26,827 nucleotides of DNA from Chara braunii (taxonomy: Eukaryota > Streptophyta > Charophyceae > Charales > Characeae): the NCBI GenBank assembly GCA_003427395.1, contig BFEA01000283.1, positions 1,253,944 through 1,280,770 on the forward strand, read 5' to 3'. Below the pieces are notes generated by a model. That model did no database searches and was not told where the DNA came from. It worked only from the letters and a program-made list of their open reading frames with translations. Made by a program: the position numbers and the translations under genes. Numbering within the stretch: position 1 is the first letter of the stretch; each line of letters starts with the position of its first letter. Positions 1 to 12,251 of the stretch are shown piece after piece.

Positions 1-26
1 GGCCAATAAGACACTAACCCCACCCC

Positions 27-44
27 CGCGTCCGGGGGGACGCG
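27..44. repeat. Short GC-rich inverted repeat
   Basis: CGCGTCC and GGACGCG, 7 bp each, face each other across GGGG. No adjacent gene explains it. Confidence 0.4.
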
Positions 45-204
45 TGGATGAGCGCATACATAAATAAAATAAGCTGCTTGTTTTGTTGTGGCGGCTGCGT
101 TGACTCTTTTGGGTGAGTTGCATTCTTAGCTCATAATGTTACGTCGACCACCAGGTCGAGAAGCTTTCCCAGGAGATGTCAGTCGCTAACTAAGGACCTC
201 CGTG

Positions 205-1267
<1,063 letters not shown>

Positions 1268-2290
1268 GCAAGGAACATGAATATGGACGAAGCACAGAAA
1301 TCCAGATTGGAAAATCACACTGAAGTCCAAGTAGTCGAAGCAAGAGCAGATAGCACAATGGAACCGAGTAACCATCCATTTGAGAACGATACAGAAGAAT
1401 CGTGAGTCAATGTCGAAGCTCAACAGCAAACACCAACAGCATAACCCAATGTAGCTCTCTCTCTTGAATGGCGCCAGGCGCCCTATCTACTCTACAGCCT
1501 AAGCCTACAACTACAACAATGAAAGCAACCAGACAACTTGACAACCAGCTAGTGATGATGTCAACACCAATGCCGACCTCCACCTCCACCAGGTACGTCT
1601 CCTCCTTACCCACACTCTCCCTTGTTATCCCACACATCGCCCTTCACCTCCGAAGAACCACCTTCGCCCTCACCTCCCCTGCGCCCTTAAGCAGCCTGGC
1701 TATGGCCGCCAGCGCCCTGTGCACAGGCAGCGCCCTACCGCGTAGAGCCTACCTGTCTGGCACCTCATCCTAGCGCAGCAGCTCGCATTAGCGCAGCGTG
1801 CCGGCATTGCCCCCAATGGCCAAGATCGCCTGCCCACTCGCCCTGCTTGCCTATATGCCAGTGTTGCGTGTGGGCGGCCTCCCTTCAGCCTCCGACTGGG
1901 CCCCAGTGCCTGAACCCATGCCCGATGCAGTTGGGGCCCGGGTGATGCAGTTGCGCCTCTTTCGTCAAGGCCTGCGGCCAAATTCAGATAGTGGGCCGAT
2001 TTCCCTTTGCCATTTTCAGCCTCTATACCCAGCATTCATTGCCGGCCTCACGTTCAAGTGCCCAGGGCCTAACTAACTCAGCGGCCCTGGGATCTCCACA
2101 TTTGCAGAGATTCGAGACTCGGTGCACTCCAACCAACTGGCGTGCTGCAACTGTATGGACCCCACTTCGTGAAATGTTTGCACAGAGGGCTCTTGTTGAT
2201 TTGCTGGCCCGCCTTCACTTAGGGCGAGCACGAGGCTTGTTGGGGCCTTAGCCCAGAACATGTACATCGTGGCAAGGCCCCTTCTTGAGG
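1268..2290 (-). repeat. Left copy of a diverged ~1-kb direct repeat, candidate 3' LTR
   Basis: It begins TGCAAGGAA, like the copy at 3335, and shares ordered blocks with it: CCCAGGGCCT (2061), CAACCAACTGG (2130) and CCTTCACTTAGGGCG (2212), each about 1990-2000 bp from its partner. Most intervening sequence is strongly diverged, so the limits are approximate. If the pair is an LTR pair, the element runs on the minus strand and this is its 3' LTR. A repeated non-LTR sequence is the alternative. Confidence 0.35.
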
Positions 2291-3334
2291 GCTGAATCCT
2301 TACATAACTAATCAAAAACATAAAAAAAAAATCAGTTGTGTGGATAGGACAGCATGGAATTTTCTCGAACTTATCACCTGGAATCAACCCCTCCCTTAGT
2401 TACCCTAAGTATCACTTGACGTCAGCGTCCCTGAGCGATCTGGAGAGCGTTGCGTGTCTAAAGGTGTGTGTCCGACCCACCCCTATGCCCCGAGTATCCA
2501 CTAAGCTTGCCAGCCTTGCACGTATATTTATCCTCGGCGTGCCGCGAGCCTTACATGACTGGCTGATCTAGAGGCATTTTAACGTCCAACCCCAAGTGAC
2601 ATCGGGAATTATTTTACGTCGCAGTAGGACGACGATCACAACCAGTGATATCCCCTTCCCGTGTTTATTTATAGACGCCGGGTGCTCGTCTTTCCTGTAG
2701 GGCTGGCCTGCCCAGTAGTACCCATCTAACAGCGCAGCAAGCCGAACAAAGGACAAGCAGCAAGGCATGCGTGCTCTACTCCCTGTGGGTTGGCATGGTG
2801 ACCGTGACCCATTGCTTCGTCCACGGCCCTTCAGAAACCTCCACGCATCTCCACCCAGATGCTTCACGTGAACATTGTCGACTCAAGGTTGAGCGCACTC
2901 CACACCCCACGATGAGAGGACTCTCAAGAAGGAACACACAACCTCACGCTAAGAAGTGTCGGAGAGGGAAGATAAGGTTAAGAGCAACGTACCTCAATTA
3001 GCTGCCCCCAACCACAAAGATAATTCTCACCAGATGACCAGATGGCGATTGCGATGACCAGTCACTGCATCGGCACAACCAGCATTATCTCGCCGTTCCA
3101 CCTCAGCATCAATCACACATTAGATATTCTCATCACACTGTCCAGACCACATTTCACCCCACGTAGCCTTCCTGGCGATCCCCTCACCTCCTAGGTCGCC
3201 AACACACTCGTCTCCACCCTCCTCACTACACACCACTTACAGCCAAACTCGCCCAGCAGACCGCATGTATGTACCACATAAGGCAGAAGACAAGCGCCAT
3301 ATGAGTGCAATCGTACCACAACTCTGATACCAAA
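2291..3334 (-). other. Non-coding interior between the two ~1-kb copies
   Basis: No ORF longer than about 100 codons with any recognisable domain on either strand. If the flanks are LTRs, a ~1-kb interior without coding capacity would fit a TRIM- or LARD-like non-autonomous retroelement. I saw no clear polypurine tract at the 2291 end, which counts against a simple reading. Confidence 0.3.
3322..3332 (-). other. Primer-binding-site match to initiator tRNA-Met
   Basis: The minus strand reads TGGTATCAGAG, the 11-nt complement of the 3' end of plant initiator tRNA-Met and the commonest primer-binding site of plant LTR elements. It stands two bases inside TGCAAGG at 3335, in line with an LTR ending in CA just before it. 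Confidence 0.5.
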
Positions 3335-4262
3335 TTGCAAGGAAGATGAGCAATAGCGAACTTCAACAATCAAACAGCATCATACATATGAGTCCAGATA
3401 GTCTTGACCTCGAACCAACATCAGAATTGCATCATGAGATTCACCAAATAAGAACACACCAAGAGTTCATAATTGACAATGCTGAAATAGTCCCATCATC
3501 ATCAACAAAGAACCAAAGTTGATATCCTATCTGGCGCTCGACGCCCAGACTACATGTGGCAGATCCTATCTAGCCTATGCTACGAAGCCGAAAGATGACA
3601 TCAACAGCATTCCCGAAGTACGAGCATATGGCGACCAATGTCGCACGCTTCCAGCACCAGGCTTGTCTCGCGCTACACTCACAACCTCGTTCCCCAACTC
3701 ACAGATGCCACTAGCACCCAAGGACCACCCTGCTCCTCACTCAGCTTACAACAACGCAACTCGGCTATGGCTGCGTGCTCCTTCCCTGCTCGCCCGTGAG
3801 AGCGTAGGCGCCAGCCAGCAAATAGCGCAGCAGCAGCGCTTGCGCAACATGCAGCCAGCACTCGAATGCCGAATGAGGAGGCAGACCCTTCCCTATATGG
3901 AAGTGGCCTGCCTGCGTCCAGTCCCAGGACGCTTCCAGTAGGCCCCGGTAGCCTGAGGCCCAGCACGACGAGAGCAGGCCTTGGGCAGGCCTTGGGCCTG
4001 AAGTGGTTGCCTGTGCCGAACTGCCTTCGACCTGTGTTTTTTGCCCGGTGCCTGTATTCAGCCCAGGGCCTGCTTCACATACATTCACACAGGCGGCCCA
4101 GGGCCTGGGTTCACTCAACCAACTGGCACTGCGCAACTGCCTGAATTTCCCTGAGTTGCGTGGTGGCCAGAAAAGGGCCCTGAGGGCCTCGTCGAGCCTG
4201 CCTTCACTTAGGGCGGCCGACGGGCTGCAAAAATAGGGCCTTATGGGGTTCATAGAGGCAAT
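3335..4262 (-). repeat. Right copy of the diverged ~1-kb direct repeat, candidate 5' LTR
   Basis: Partner of 1268-2290. It starts TGCAAGGAA and carries CCCAGGGCCT (4062 and again 4098), CAACCAACTGG (4116) and CCTTCACTTAGGGCG (4201). Locally it is full of GGCCTTGGGC-like words. The tRNA-Met primer-site match abuts its lower end. Long open frames here are shadows of GC-rich repetitive sequence. Confidence 0.35.
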
Positions 4263-4638
4263 GGCCTCGCACTTCTTTTCAAATTATTTCTTCCAAAATT
4301 GCAACGAAAACTTTTTTTTTTTTTCGTAATTCAAAAATATTTTCTTTCGAAATTCCATATTTTCTTGTAAATAACTTTAAATCTAAATCAGAATCTATTT
4401 TTTTGAAATTAATTACCTCTTCAAGCCTTTATTTTTGAAAATTTCGTTGAGCAAATTTCTCTTCTCGTAAAATTTTGTTCTACCCATATTTTGAATTAAT
4501 TTTGAATAAATAAAATTCCAATCGGAATAAATTTATTTATTCAATATTAACTCCATACTTTCCAAAAAATCTTGGCAATTTTTTTTTTTTTTGAATTTAT
4601 TGATCAATAAATAAGGGATTCCCCCCCCCCACCTCCAC
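4263..4638. other. AT-rich leader upstream of the plus-strand gag
   Basis: Long A and T runs, with T tracts at about 4312-4324 and 4580-4592, then a run of C at 4620-4630 just before the first ATG of gag. It may be the 5' untranslated leader of that element. I found no primer-binding site for tRNA-Met or tRNA-Asp here. Confidence 0.35.
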
Positions 4639-6371
4639 ATGCCACCATGCCAAACCAAGAACTCCCAACGTGCCGCCGCCGCTGCCGCTGTTGTCGCCGC
4701 CACCGCTGGTGCTGCATCTTCCACACCTGTTCAGGCCACGTCCTCCACCCCCTCTTCCCTCGACGTGGCCGCATCCTCCATCAACATGTTTGACATCCGC
4801 ACCGACTCAGTCGATAGCATCGCCCGCAACCTCGCAGGCGAACAACCACCAGCAAACACCGCCACCCCCGACCTCTTCGCCATCCTCCACGCACTCAACA
4901 CCCTTCGAACCTCCGTCACCGCCTCTCTCGACGACATAAAGGCCAACATGTCATCCATATGTGACTGCATCACCACGATCGAAGGGACCATCCCCTCCAT
5001 CACGATCGTCACCACGGCTGCACCTCCGTCCTCCACAGTGCAAACCACTCCATCCTCCACAGTGCAAACCACTCCCTCCTCCACAACCGCCTCCAACAAC
5101 ACCCCCCTGCCATCCTCCTCCACTCCCACCACCACATCCACCAACCCGTCAACCTCCACCACCGTTCCGTTCCCTCCACCTCTTCCCTCATCCGGCGCAT
5201 CCAGCACACCGCCTCATTCATCGCCCATCCACGTCACCCCTCTTCCCCCCCCGCACTCCTAAACCCTCTCCCAACCCATCATGACCACCTCCACCATCCC
5301 CACCATGCATCCCACCTATTCCCAAGTCACCTCCAGGGTTTACCCCTCAATGCCACAACTCCCCCCCAACTAACTCCTTGAGGACAACAACCAAATCGAC
5401 CACACCTGCTACGACACCACCCTCGATAACCTCAGCTTCAACACCCTCGCGCAGATCGTTCACCGCGACGGGGAAATCCCCCGTTCCTTCCGATTTGGCA
5501 AAATCATGTCCTTCTCCGGCCTCCCCCACGAGGACGTTTTCCTCTTCCTAACCCAGCTTCAGAACTCTTTTCANCTCCACCACATGCCCCTTGCCCACTG
5601 GCTCCCCATTGCCACCTCCCGCCTCCTCGGCAATGCAGCCAAATGGTGGATGGCTGAAGTTAGCAACCGCCGAGCCTCCGGAGGACCACGTCACACCTTC
5701 CTCCAATGGGCCAACCTTCTCACTGCCACCTTCCACCCCCAAAAAACCATTGACGACTACCTTGAATAATTTTGTCACCTCCGCCAGACCGGTCCCACAG
5801 GCCGGTCTGGCGGAGGTGGCAAAATTATTCCCCACCAGGCCGCTTCGTCCAATACGTCCGCTCCCTCTGCCACCACCTCCCCCACACCGTCATTCCCGAC
5901 TTTGCATTCATCTCCCGCATCAAACGAGTATGCCACAAAGACCTTGCAACCGCCCTCGCCCACGAACCCGACATGCCCCTTGCTGACCTCCTCTCTCGCA
6001 TGCTTCACCATGATCGACTCCTCCACCCCCACCACCAGCCCCCGCTCGGCACCTCCCGCACCCGCTTTTTCCACCACATCACCCCCGAAGACACCACCTC
6101 CATCACTTCCTCAGACGAGTTCACCAAACCTGACCCCGACGCATCTTCCGATTCACTCGACTCTTCATCCCTCACTTCCGAGGAACGCGATGTCATCCAA
6201 TTCATGAGAATGGAGCACAAAGATCGCAGCTCCCGACCACCCTCATCTACCCCACCCTCCCGCCTCAAGAAACTCAACCCCGAGGACCGCACCTACCTCC
6301 AAGCAAAAGGAGGTTGCTTCCCTTGTCGCCAATTGGGGCACCAACAAACCAATTGCCCCAACGCCGCATGA
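4639..6371 (+). pseudogene. Broken Ty3/gypsy-type gag (capsid and zinc knuckle)
   Basis: Gag would build the retroelement particle and bind its RNA. One frame runs from the ATG at 4639 to 5769: an Ala/Thr/Ser/Pro-rich N-terminus, then a capsid domain recognisable from FSGLPHEDVFLFLTQLQ (from 5509), the LLGNAAKWW motif and WANLLTATFHP. TAA codons interrupt this frame at 5260, 5371 and 5767; all would be explained by CAA to TAA. A 67-bp fold-back at 5764-5830 then shifts the frame, and gag resumes in frame with 5772-6371, ending in a zinc knuckle CFPCRQLGHQQTNC (CX2CX4HX4C). An ambiguous base lies at 5574. Pol is missing: sequence after 6371 belongs to an opposite-strand element. The order of domains and the knuckle make the family assignment firm; function is lost. 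Confidence 0.85.
5764..5830. repeat. 29-bp inverted repeat (fold-back) inside gag
   Basis: Arms 5764-5792 and 5802-5830 are reverse complements except for one position (G:T if folded), with a 9-bp spacer. The right arm looks like an inverted copy of the gag coding sequence of the left arm, and the normal gag reading picks up just after it. This is the signature of local template switching, or of an assembly fold-back. Confidence 0.9.
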
Positions 6372-8117
6372 TTCACCCGCCATCGACAATGTCAGTTCCT
6401 CGAGCTTGGTTAGGTCCTCTTCCCGGATGGGAAGTCGGGACAACCCGTCCGCAGCCTGTTTTTTGGTCCAGGATAACCTCTCGACCCTATAATCGTAAAG
6501 TCTAATATGTATCATCCACCGAGCGATGGTCGGATCGGTCAACGAGAAGTCCTTTTGAAGGATTGTTGCCACTGCGGTGGGGTCAACCCTCAGGGGAAAT
6601 CGTCGCCCGTATATGTAATGGCGGAAGGCCTTCAGGCAATGCAGCACTCCCAATACTTCCTTTTTGAACTGGCTATAATTCCGCTCAGTGGGATTCAAGG
6701 TCCTGCTCTCGAACCGTAACGTTCTCTCCTTCCCTTCTCCATCCTTTTGAGATAAGAGGCCTCCTAGCGAGTAAGGCCCCGCGTCCGTAGAAACAATGAA
6801 TGGGCGATTCTCCTCGTCCTCGAAGAACGAAACTCCTAGGACCTGCCCACCTTCGCAGAATTCCTCTTTTAGAGCTTCCATGGCCGCGGCCTGCTCCTCC
6901 CCCCAAATCCATCCTTCCGATTTCCTAAGCAGTCGTCTAAGGGGTTCCGCTTTCTCACCGTAGGCCTTTATGAAGATTCTCAAGTAGCCCACTACCCCTA
7001 AAAACTGCGTAACTTCCGTTATTGACTTGAGCGGCGATGGCCAGATCATCAATTTCTCTAATTTCCTGGGATCGGGCCTCCGCCCATCCTTGTCGCAAAT
7101 GAAACCCAATATCTTGATGGACGACACGCCCCAGTGACTCTTAGTTCCGCTCACCATAAGGTTGGCATCGTCTAATTTCACAAGGACATCCCTGACATCG
7201 CTCATGTGGTCCACTACGAACTTCCTCACCCCGGGAAAGACCTCCATCTCATCCCGTTCGACCGACCCTTTTATCGGGAAGTCATCAAGGAAGACTTCCA
7301 CCCTTTCAGGTATGAATTCCTTGAGGACCGCACTCATGGCTCCTTGGAGCACCGCCATGTCGTTTGTCCACCCCATTGGTACCACCATCATTTGGACCAG
7401 TCCCAAAGGCGTACGCATGGCGGTCATGTGCCTATCCCGGCAGTCCAAGGGAATCTCATCATACCCCGAAGAGAAGTCGCAGATTGAGTAGATTGAGCGG
7501 CCAGCCGATCCTTCAGCGAACAGATCTGCTTCAGGTATGGACCCTACGTCCCTTATGGTCACGGCGTTGGTTCTTTGGAGATTCTGGGTCCACCTCAACT
7601 TGTTGCTCCCTCCCTTCCTCAGAAAGAACCATTTGTTAGAGTACGCACTCTCGCAAGGTTCTGCGACGAAAGTCCTTATCTTCTCTTTAATAAATGTCAC
7701 TATCTCCTCTTTCTCCTTTTGAGCATATTTCCACTGGGGTCTATCTTTCCAAGGTACGTGAGGAATCGTATGGATCCGGGCTCACTTAGCATATCTCGGG
7801 TCGATTCTCCCCCTTTCCGAGTCATCGAAGGCNATGGCCTTGTCGCAGCCCCTTAGGGTCATCGCCACGAACTCCATCTCTTTGTCCGTGAGGTTCCCGT
7901 CCCCTATGTCCATCTTTGCCAACCTGTGTGCAGTAATTCTCTGCCCTTCGGTCTCCTTCCTTTTCAGGATGATATCAGCGATTTCTTCTTTCGATATCGA
8001 ATTTCCCCCCGTTCTATCCCGGTTGACCGCGACGGGTTTGACCTTTTCCGCCATGGTTTTGTGCTTCTTGATTCCGCCGGCTAGGAGGATTCCCCCAAAA
8101 AATACAGTCTCACACAT
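6372..8117 (-). pseudogene. Ty3/gypsy reverse transcriptase and RNase H
   Basis: This pol part would copy element RNA into DNA and degrade the RNA strand. The main open stretch (7700 downward) shows reverse transcriptase motifs: the first catalytic Asp in ICDFSSGYDEIPLD, then TPLGL, VPMGWTN and FLDDFPIKG with the two catalytic Asp, followed by LGFICDKDGRRPDP and the connection. RNase H follows, with STDAGPYSLGG (Asp), NYSQFKKEV (Glu) and RVDPTAV (Asp), ending at DGLSRLP. Upstream the same frame continues to 8117 through IPHVPWKDRPQWKYAQ, broken by one TGA at 7782 that fits CGA to TGA. An ambiguous base sits at 7833. The style (IPHVPWK, FLDDFPIKG) recalls a gypsy lineage seen in basidiomycetes and some algae. 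Integrase is absent: sequence below about 6372 is the opposite-strand gag. Confidence 0.9.
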
Positions 8118-8390
8118 CCACCGAACTCCTCCTCGTCCTTCTTTTCGTACCCTACGCCGTTGATCACCACCCTGCCCCCGACATCTTCGACCTCTAATCG
8201 GTCCCCCGGGGGTTCCTTATTCCTAAAGAGTGCTTCTTCCAGACGGACTTGGCATACCCTCGACAGGTTCCGCAGTCGTACCAAACACCCTTACAAGGGT
8301 ATTTGGTGTGTTTTTTGCAAGTCGAGCAAGTGCAGTGTCGCCCGCCTGACAGCGTGCGCGTGAGCGGAAGCGTAGGTTCTTGTCAGGGTG
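8084..8390 (-). pseudogene. Pol-upstream segment with a cysteine-rich motif
   Basis: Two overlapping frames join onto the RT piece. The frame closing at 8081 reads GDRLEVEDVGGRVVINGVGY and must shift near the A run at about 8097-8101 to enter the RT frame. Further upstream a third frame (stop at 8194) encodes CTCSTCKKHTKYPCKGVWYD followed by CGTC: seven Cys plus a His in a short span, as in a zinc-binding module. I do not recognise the module. It could be a linker domain between protease and RT, or part of another gene. Two frameshifts in 300 bp show that the region is decayed. Confidence 0.5.
8281..8306. repeat. Near-perfect 26-bp palindrome
   Basis: CCAAACACCCTT and AAGGGTATTTGG pair with one mismatch across a 2-bp centre. 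It overlaps the Cys-rich frame, so it may be coding coincidence. Confidence 0.6.
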
Positions 8391-9414
8391 AGAGGGGGCG
8401 TGGCGGCGTGGGGTATCGACGGCGAGGTTCAACCATGCGCAGCCTGGGTGTGCGCGACGTCGCAGGCCAGAGGGATGCGCGGCCCTGCGGCCCGCCGCCT
8501 CTTACCTATTCCCTCGCAAATATTTTTATCTGTTATTTTTTTTATTATTATCTCCGCCACGACCGCTTTTGCTAATGACCGGTTCTGAGGCCTGTGTCGG
8601 GACCGACAGGCCTGGCTCAGTTGCTACGTCGCCAGACACGAGGCACCGGTGAAAATCCTCCGTCCTACCCACGTCGAAATATGGACCGAAGAGGCTAACG
8701 GGTGTGAGGGCGGTGGGGTCTGTGGTTGTGGCTTCCCTCGCTTCCCGGTGTGGAGAGCGTCAATACCCCAAAGTGGAAGGGAATTGGAGAACGTTCCGAG
8801 TGGGCCTGTGGGAGTGCAGCCCGAGGGTGGCAGGGGTCGCTGCGGGCCCACCGTCCGCCGGCCACGACCTGATGTGAGAGGTTGAGTGCGAGCATGCCCG
8901 GTTGGGCCCGACAGAGGCAAACTGTGCCTAGGCAGGGCGGAGCCAGAGTAGGCCGGGGGCGCTGTGGCAGAGGGTCGCAGCGGTGCGGCGCAGATCGTTC
9001 GTCGGACTTGGGTATAGGGGAGAAGGGACTATTCGAACTGTTTGGTAGTAAGCCTCCTCCGAAATTTCCCTCAGGGTAGCATACCCTGTTGAGCGTCGTG
9101 GTGGAGTCTGCCACTACTAAGCGCTGCGTAGAGGGAGGTCACACGGACCGGGCAGCGGAGGAGCGAAGGCAGCACAGCACCATGGGGCAATGAGTGTGGG
9201 TCTGGTCGGACGGCACCGGGTAGTTGCGAAGGAATGAATAGCGGGCACGGGGTAGTCGCGGGTGAAATAGACCAGCAGCGGGCGGCGCTGTGCAGCAGTG
9301 AGACAGAGCAAGCGACCGACACTGGGCTGGTGAACGGCGTTGAAGCGGAGCAGCGAGATAGAAGGCGGGGCTGGCAGAGGTGAGTGGCGGGGCGAAATTG
9401 GACGGTGGGGCGCG

Positions 9415-9482
9415 CCTGGTGCACCCGCTAGTTGGAGATGGCAGGTAACGGGCTCGGCGCCAGGTGCACCTGCTAGTTGGAG
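9415..9482. repeat. Two copies of a 45-bp period repeat
   Basis: GGTGCACC followed by GCTAGTTGGAG occurs at about 9415-9437 and again at 9460-9482 with few differences. Confidence 0.6.
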
Positions 9483-9595
9483 GTAGTAGGCAGTGAGGCA
9501 GCGGGTGCAGTGAAGAGAGGGGGGGGGGGGTCGAATGAACCCGGATGGGTTCCCGCGTTAGGTACATGCGAAGGAGGGAGGAGAGAAAGTATCGA

Positions 9596-9627
9596 TCCCA
9601 CCCGTTTCTTGATGAAAACGGGTGGGA
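9596..9627. repeat. Perfect 12-bp stem hairpin
   Basis: TCCCACCCGTTT and AAACGGGTGGGA pair perfectly across an 8-nt loop. A second small hairpin (GAACCC/GGGTTC, 9537-9552) stands 44 bp upstream. Role unknown. Confidence 0.7.
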
Positions 9628-10560
9628 GAAAGGTCTATTCCAACGTTGCTCAGTAGGGCGAATCCAGTTCCAGTGGCGGAAGTAGTAGCAAGTTAGTAGA
9701 ATTAGTGATCGAAGAAGAGGTCAGTTTGCCAGGACATGGCGGACGAAGGAGAAGGAGAAGAGGAAACGGGTATTATGTGCTTGACTGTGGACGAATTTAA
9801 CCAAGGAAGGAGTCGGATCCGGGGTTCTTGGGGTAGGCGACCCGGATTCTGAAGCTGGAATTAGCAATGGGTTAGTACATTACGAGTTAGTAGAGTCGAG
9901 CACCTCGCGGAGCTATGGCGAGAAAGCAAAGGTGATGGGAGTGAAAGGAGGTGAATCTCGCTCAATCCTCGACGGATTCGAGCGAGGGGGGAGGCAAAGT
10001 GGGGGTTTTCGAGCACTGCGAGTTGGGTGGTGCGGTCGGATTCAGCGATGGGGGTGCAGAATTTGTGTTGTGTTGGACAGAGTCTGCGCCTGGGGGAGCA
10101 GCTCGTTGAGTGCAAAACGAATCCGACCGTATGCCAAGGGTAGGTTCATTTAAATTTTGAGTATCCTGTTGATGGAAGCGGCAGGGGGGTTTGAAGGTGG
10201 ACGGCCTCGATCCTATAGTTAGTTTAGAGGTAGGGAAGTGTAAAGGGATTGAAGAGAAGGCTGGGATGCATGTTGAAGGGGAGGTTAAAGGTGGGATGAA
10301 TCTTTCCTGGTCTAAGCGAAAGGTCCATCCTTGGTTTCCTTTTATTGTCGGAGCCGGCTGTGTGGCTGACTGGCTTTGCGTTTGAAGCCCGTGATTCAGG
10401 CTTAGATGCAGGCCCTGTCTGCACTGCCCGCCCTGACAACAGAGACGAGAGAGGAGAAGAGACCGGGAGGAGTGGAATGAATCCGGCCGCCTTCTAGCGG
10501 GAGATTCATTCTGAGTTTTTGCCCATCCTACCAATGAAAGTCGCCTCCTACTGTCCCTCC

Positions 10561-12240
10561 GTTAGATCCCGCTACACCATGCTTCGTGTTTGCTGTTGTA
10601 ACTCCGACACTTTGCTCGTCCTAGTGCTCCCCACACAGGGAGAACGTTAGTGCGGAGAGGCGGAGTTCACTACCAACTACCGGGAGCCGCGCTTCGCTGT
10701 GAATGACTTCGGGGCAGAGATGAATACTGTCGGAGGATTCGTCATGGGTCCACGCCTTCTGTTGATAAAGGAAGCGCGAGGTTAGTTGTGAGGCGGATCT
10801 TGCTTACTATCCTGCAGACAGAAGTGATGTGTAGTTGGCCAGGCGAGTAAGGCTTGCCTATTAGTTGGTGGGCTGCCCGTCCGACGCAAGGGGTCGCTGA
10901 AGCCAAGCTGCGGGGTTGGGAAGTCACCCGATGACGGGGCTACTATTGATCCTGTTGAACGGAGAAGAAAGGAGTCGCGGAGAGTGGTGCCAGTCGTGGG
11001 TTGGGGACGGGTCTCTTGACTGGTGCGACGCTATGTACTTCCAGGACTGATCAGTGTGGTGCGCGTCGCTATGAATAACCGGGCTCACCATGCAACTTTC
11101 CTCTGTGGCGGGATCATTGGGTGGTAGGAGCTGATAGCAGTTAAATTACTGCAGGAAACGTGAAGTGACTCTCTCGTGTTGGTGAGGGACTTCGCTGCGT
11201 CTCAGCACTACCGTATGCTCGGAGCCTTGCGGGATTGTGACGGTTAAATCTGGACTGTGGAAATTAAACATTTGAACTTTTGCCGAATCCGGTTGGAGAA
11301 CTGGAGCGGCATGTTTGCTGTGTATGGCATTGGGCACCGCTGTACCTCCCATGAGAGACATTGTGGGTTTGCATTTGGCGCTTCATACCACTACGGCCAC
11401 TTCCTACTACATGCAGTTGTTGGGCATGCCGCGCTGTGCTAAGATGTGGCTGTGACTTCTGGTACAAAGGCGAATCGCGGGGGTCATTGTAGGGACTTAG
11501 CAAGAGGCCTGCATGGGCGGTTCCGCATGCACAGCATTTGGCTGCTATGCAGCGGCGGTCCCGATTGAGTGGTGGCTGCGGTGAAAAGGGAGAGTGATGC
11601 TACGGACTAGGGAACTGTTCAGACGCCTCAGGGTGGAGGTGTCGTTGCTAATTGGGAAGTCGTCAGGGAGTCGACAACTGGTGGATTGACTTCACTCGAC
11701 CAGCGGTTGGGTGCATTTTGGCTACCATTGTGGGGCCCTCAGGCGCTGAAGATTTGAAGGCCCTCTCACGCGAGTCTGAGTCCACCACTCTTGGATCTGA
11801 GAGCCTGAAATCTATCTCCTTCTGCCTTTCTTATTCTTAATCTAGTCTATTTGGTTACGAGAGGAAGGCGGCAGGCGGGATTGCAACCCGTAGAACCGCA
11901 ACAAGGCTCTGTGGGGAGTCCACCCACTGATTGTCGGAGCTCTGCCGGAACTCAGGAGGAGTTCTGGAGGCAGGGAACAGACAGGTAATCGTTTGCTTTA
12001 TTTCTATAATCCCATATTATACCCCTTATCTGTATCCCCCATTGCATCGCTGACTAAATATATGAAGTACAACCCTACTGGTTTGACTTTCAGGACACTG
12101 GATCAGATTAAGTAAAGGAATGTATGTTCCACTTTAGTTTCAACTTTGTTGATTGTGTGAAATCAGACTGTTAAAAGAAACTGCATCGGGGAAAGGCAGG
12201 ATGGAGGACTGTTTTGGTTGAGGATTGACTGGGCCATCAA
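10561..12240. other. Non-coding stretch before the stem-loop array
   Basis: Only short ORFs (up to about 80 codons) with no recognisable domain. From about 12000 the composition turns AT-rich and merges into the stem-loop array. Confidence 0.4.
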
Positions 12241-12251
12241 GACTGAGAAGT

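Larger units (their letters stand above)
8391..10560. other. GC-rich stretch without a supported gene
   Basis: No ORF here shows a known domain. The longest, 9962-10534 on the minus strand, is Pro/Ser/Thr/Gln-rich and has no recognisable start context. The stretch holds a run of G at about 9519-9530, a 45-bp duplication (9415-9482) and clustered short hairpins near 9537-9627. Retroelement untranslated or LTR sequence is the likely origin, but I could not match it to an LTR elsewhere in the window. Confidence 0.4.

Noticed and set aside
1469-1483. TGGCGCC as a second tRNA-Asp primer site
   Set aside because: The match stops after seven bases and belongs to a GGCGCC palindrome-like word; the following bases do not fit tRNA-Asp.
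4670-5284. Alternative long frames over the gag N-terminus
   Set aside because: Pro-rich shadow frames caused by biased codons; only the frame from 4639 leads into the capsid motifs.
9962-10534. 190-codon minus-strand ORF as a gene
   Set aside because: Pro/Ser/Thr/Gln-rich with no recognisable domain, homologue or start context; expected by chance in GC-rich repeats.
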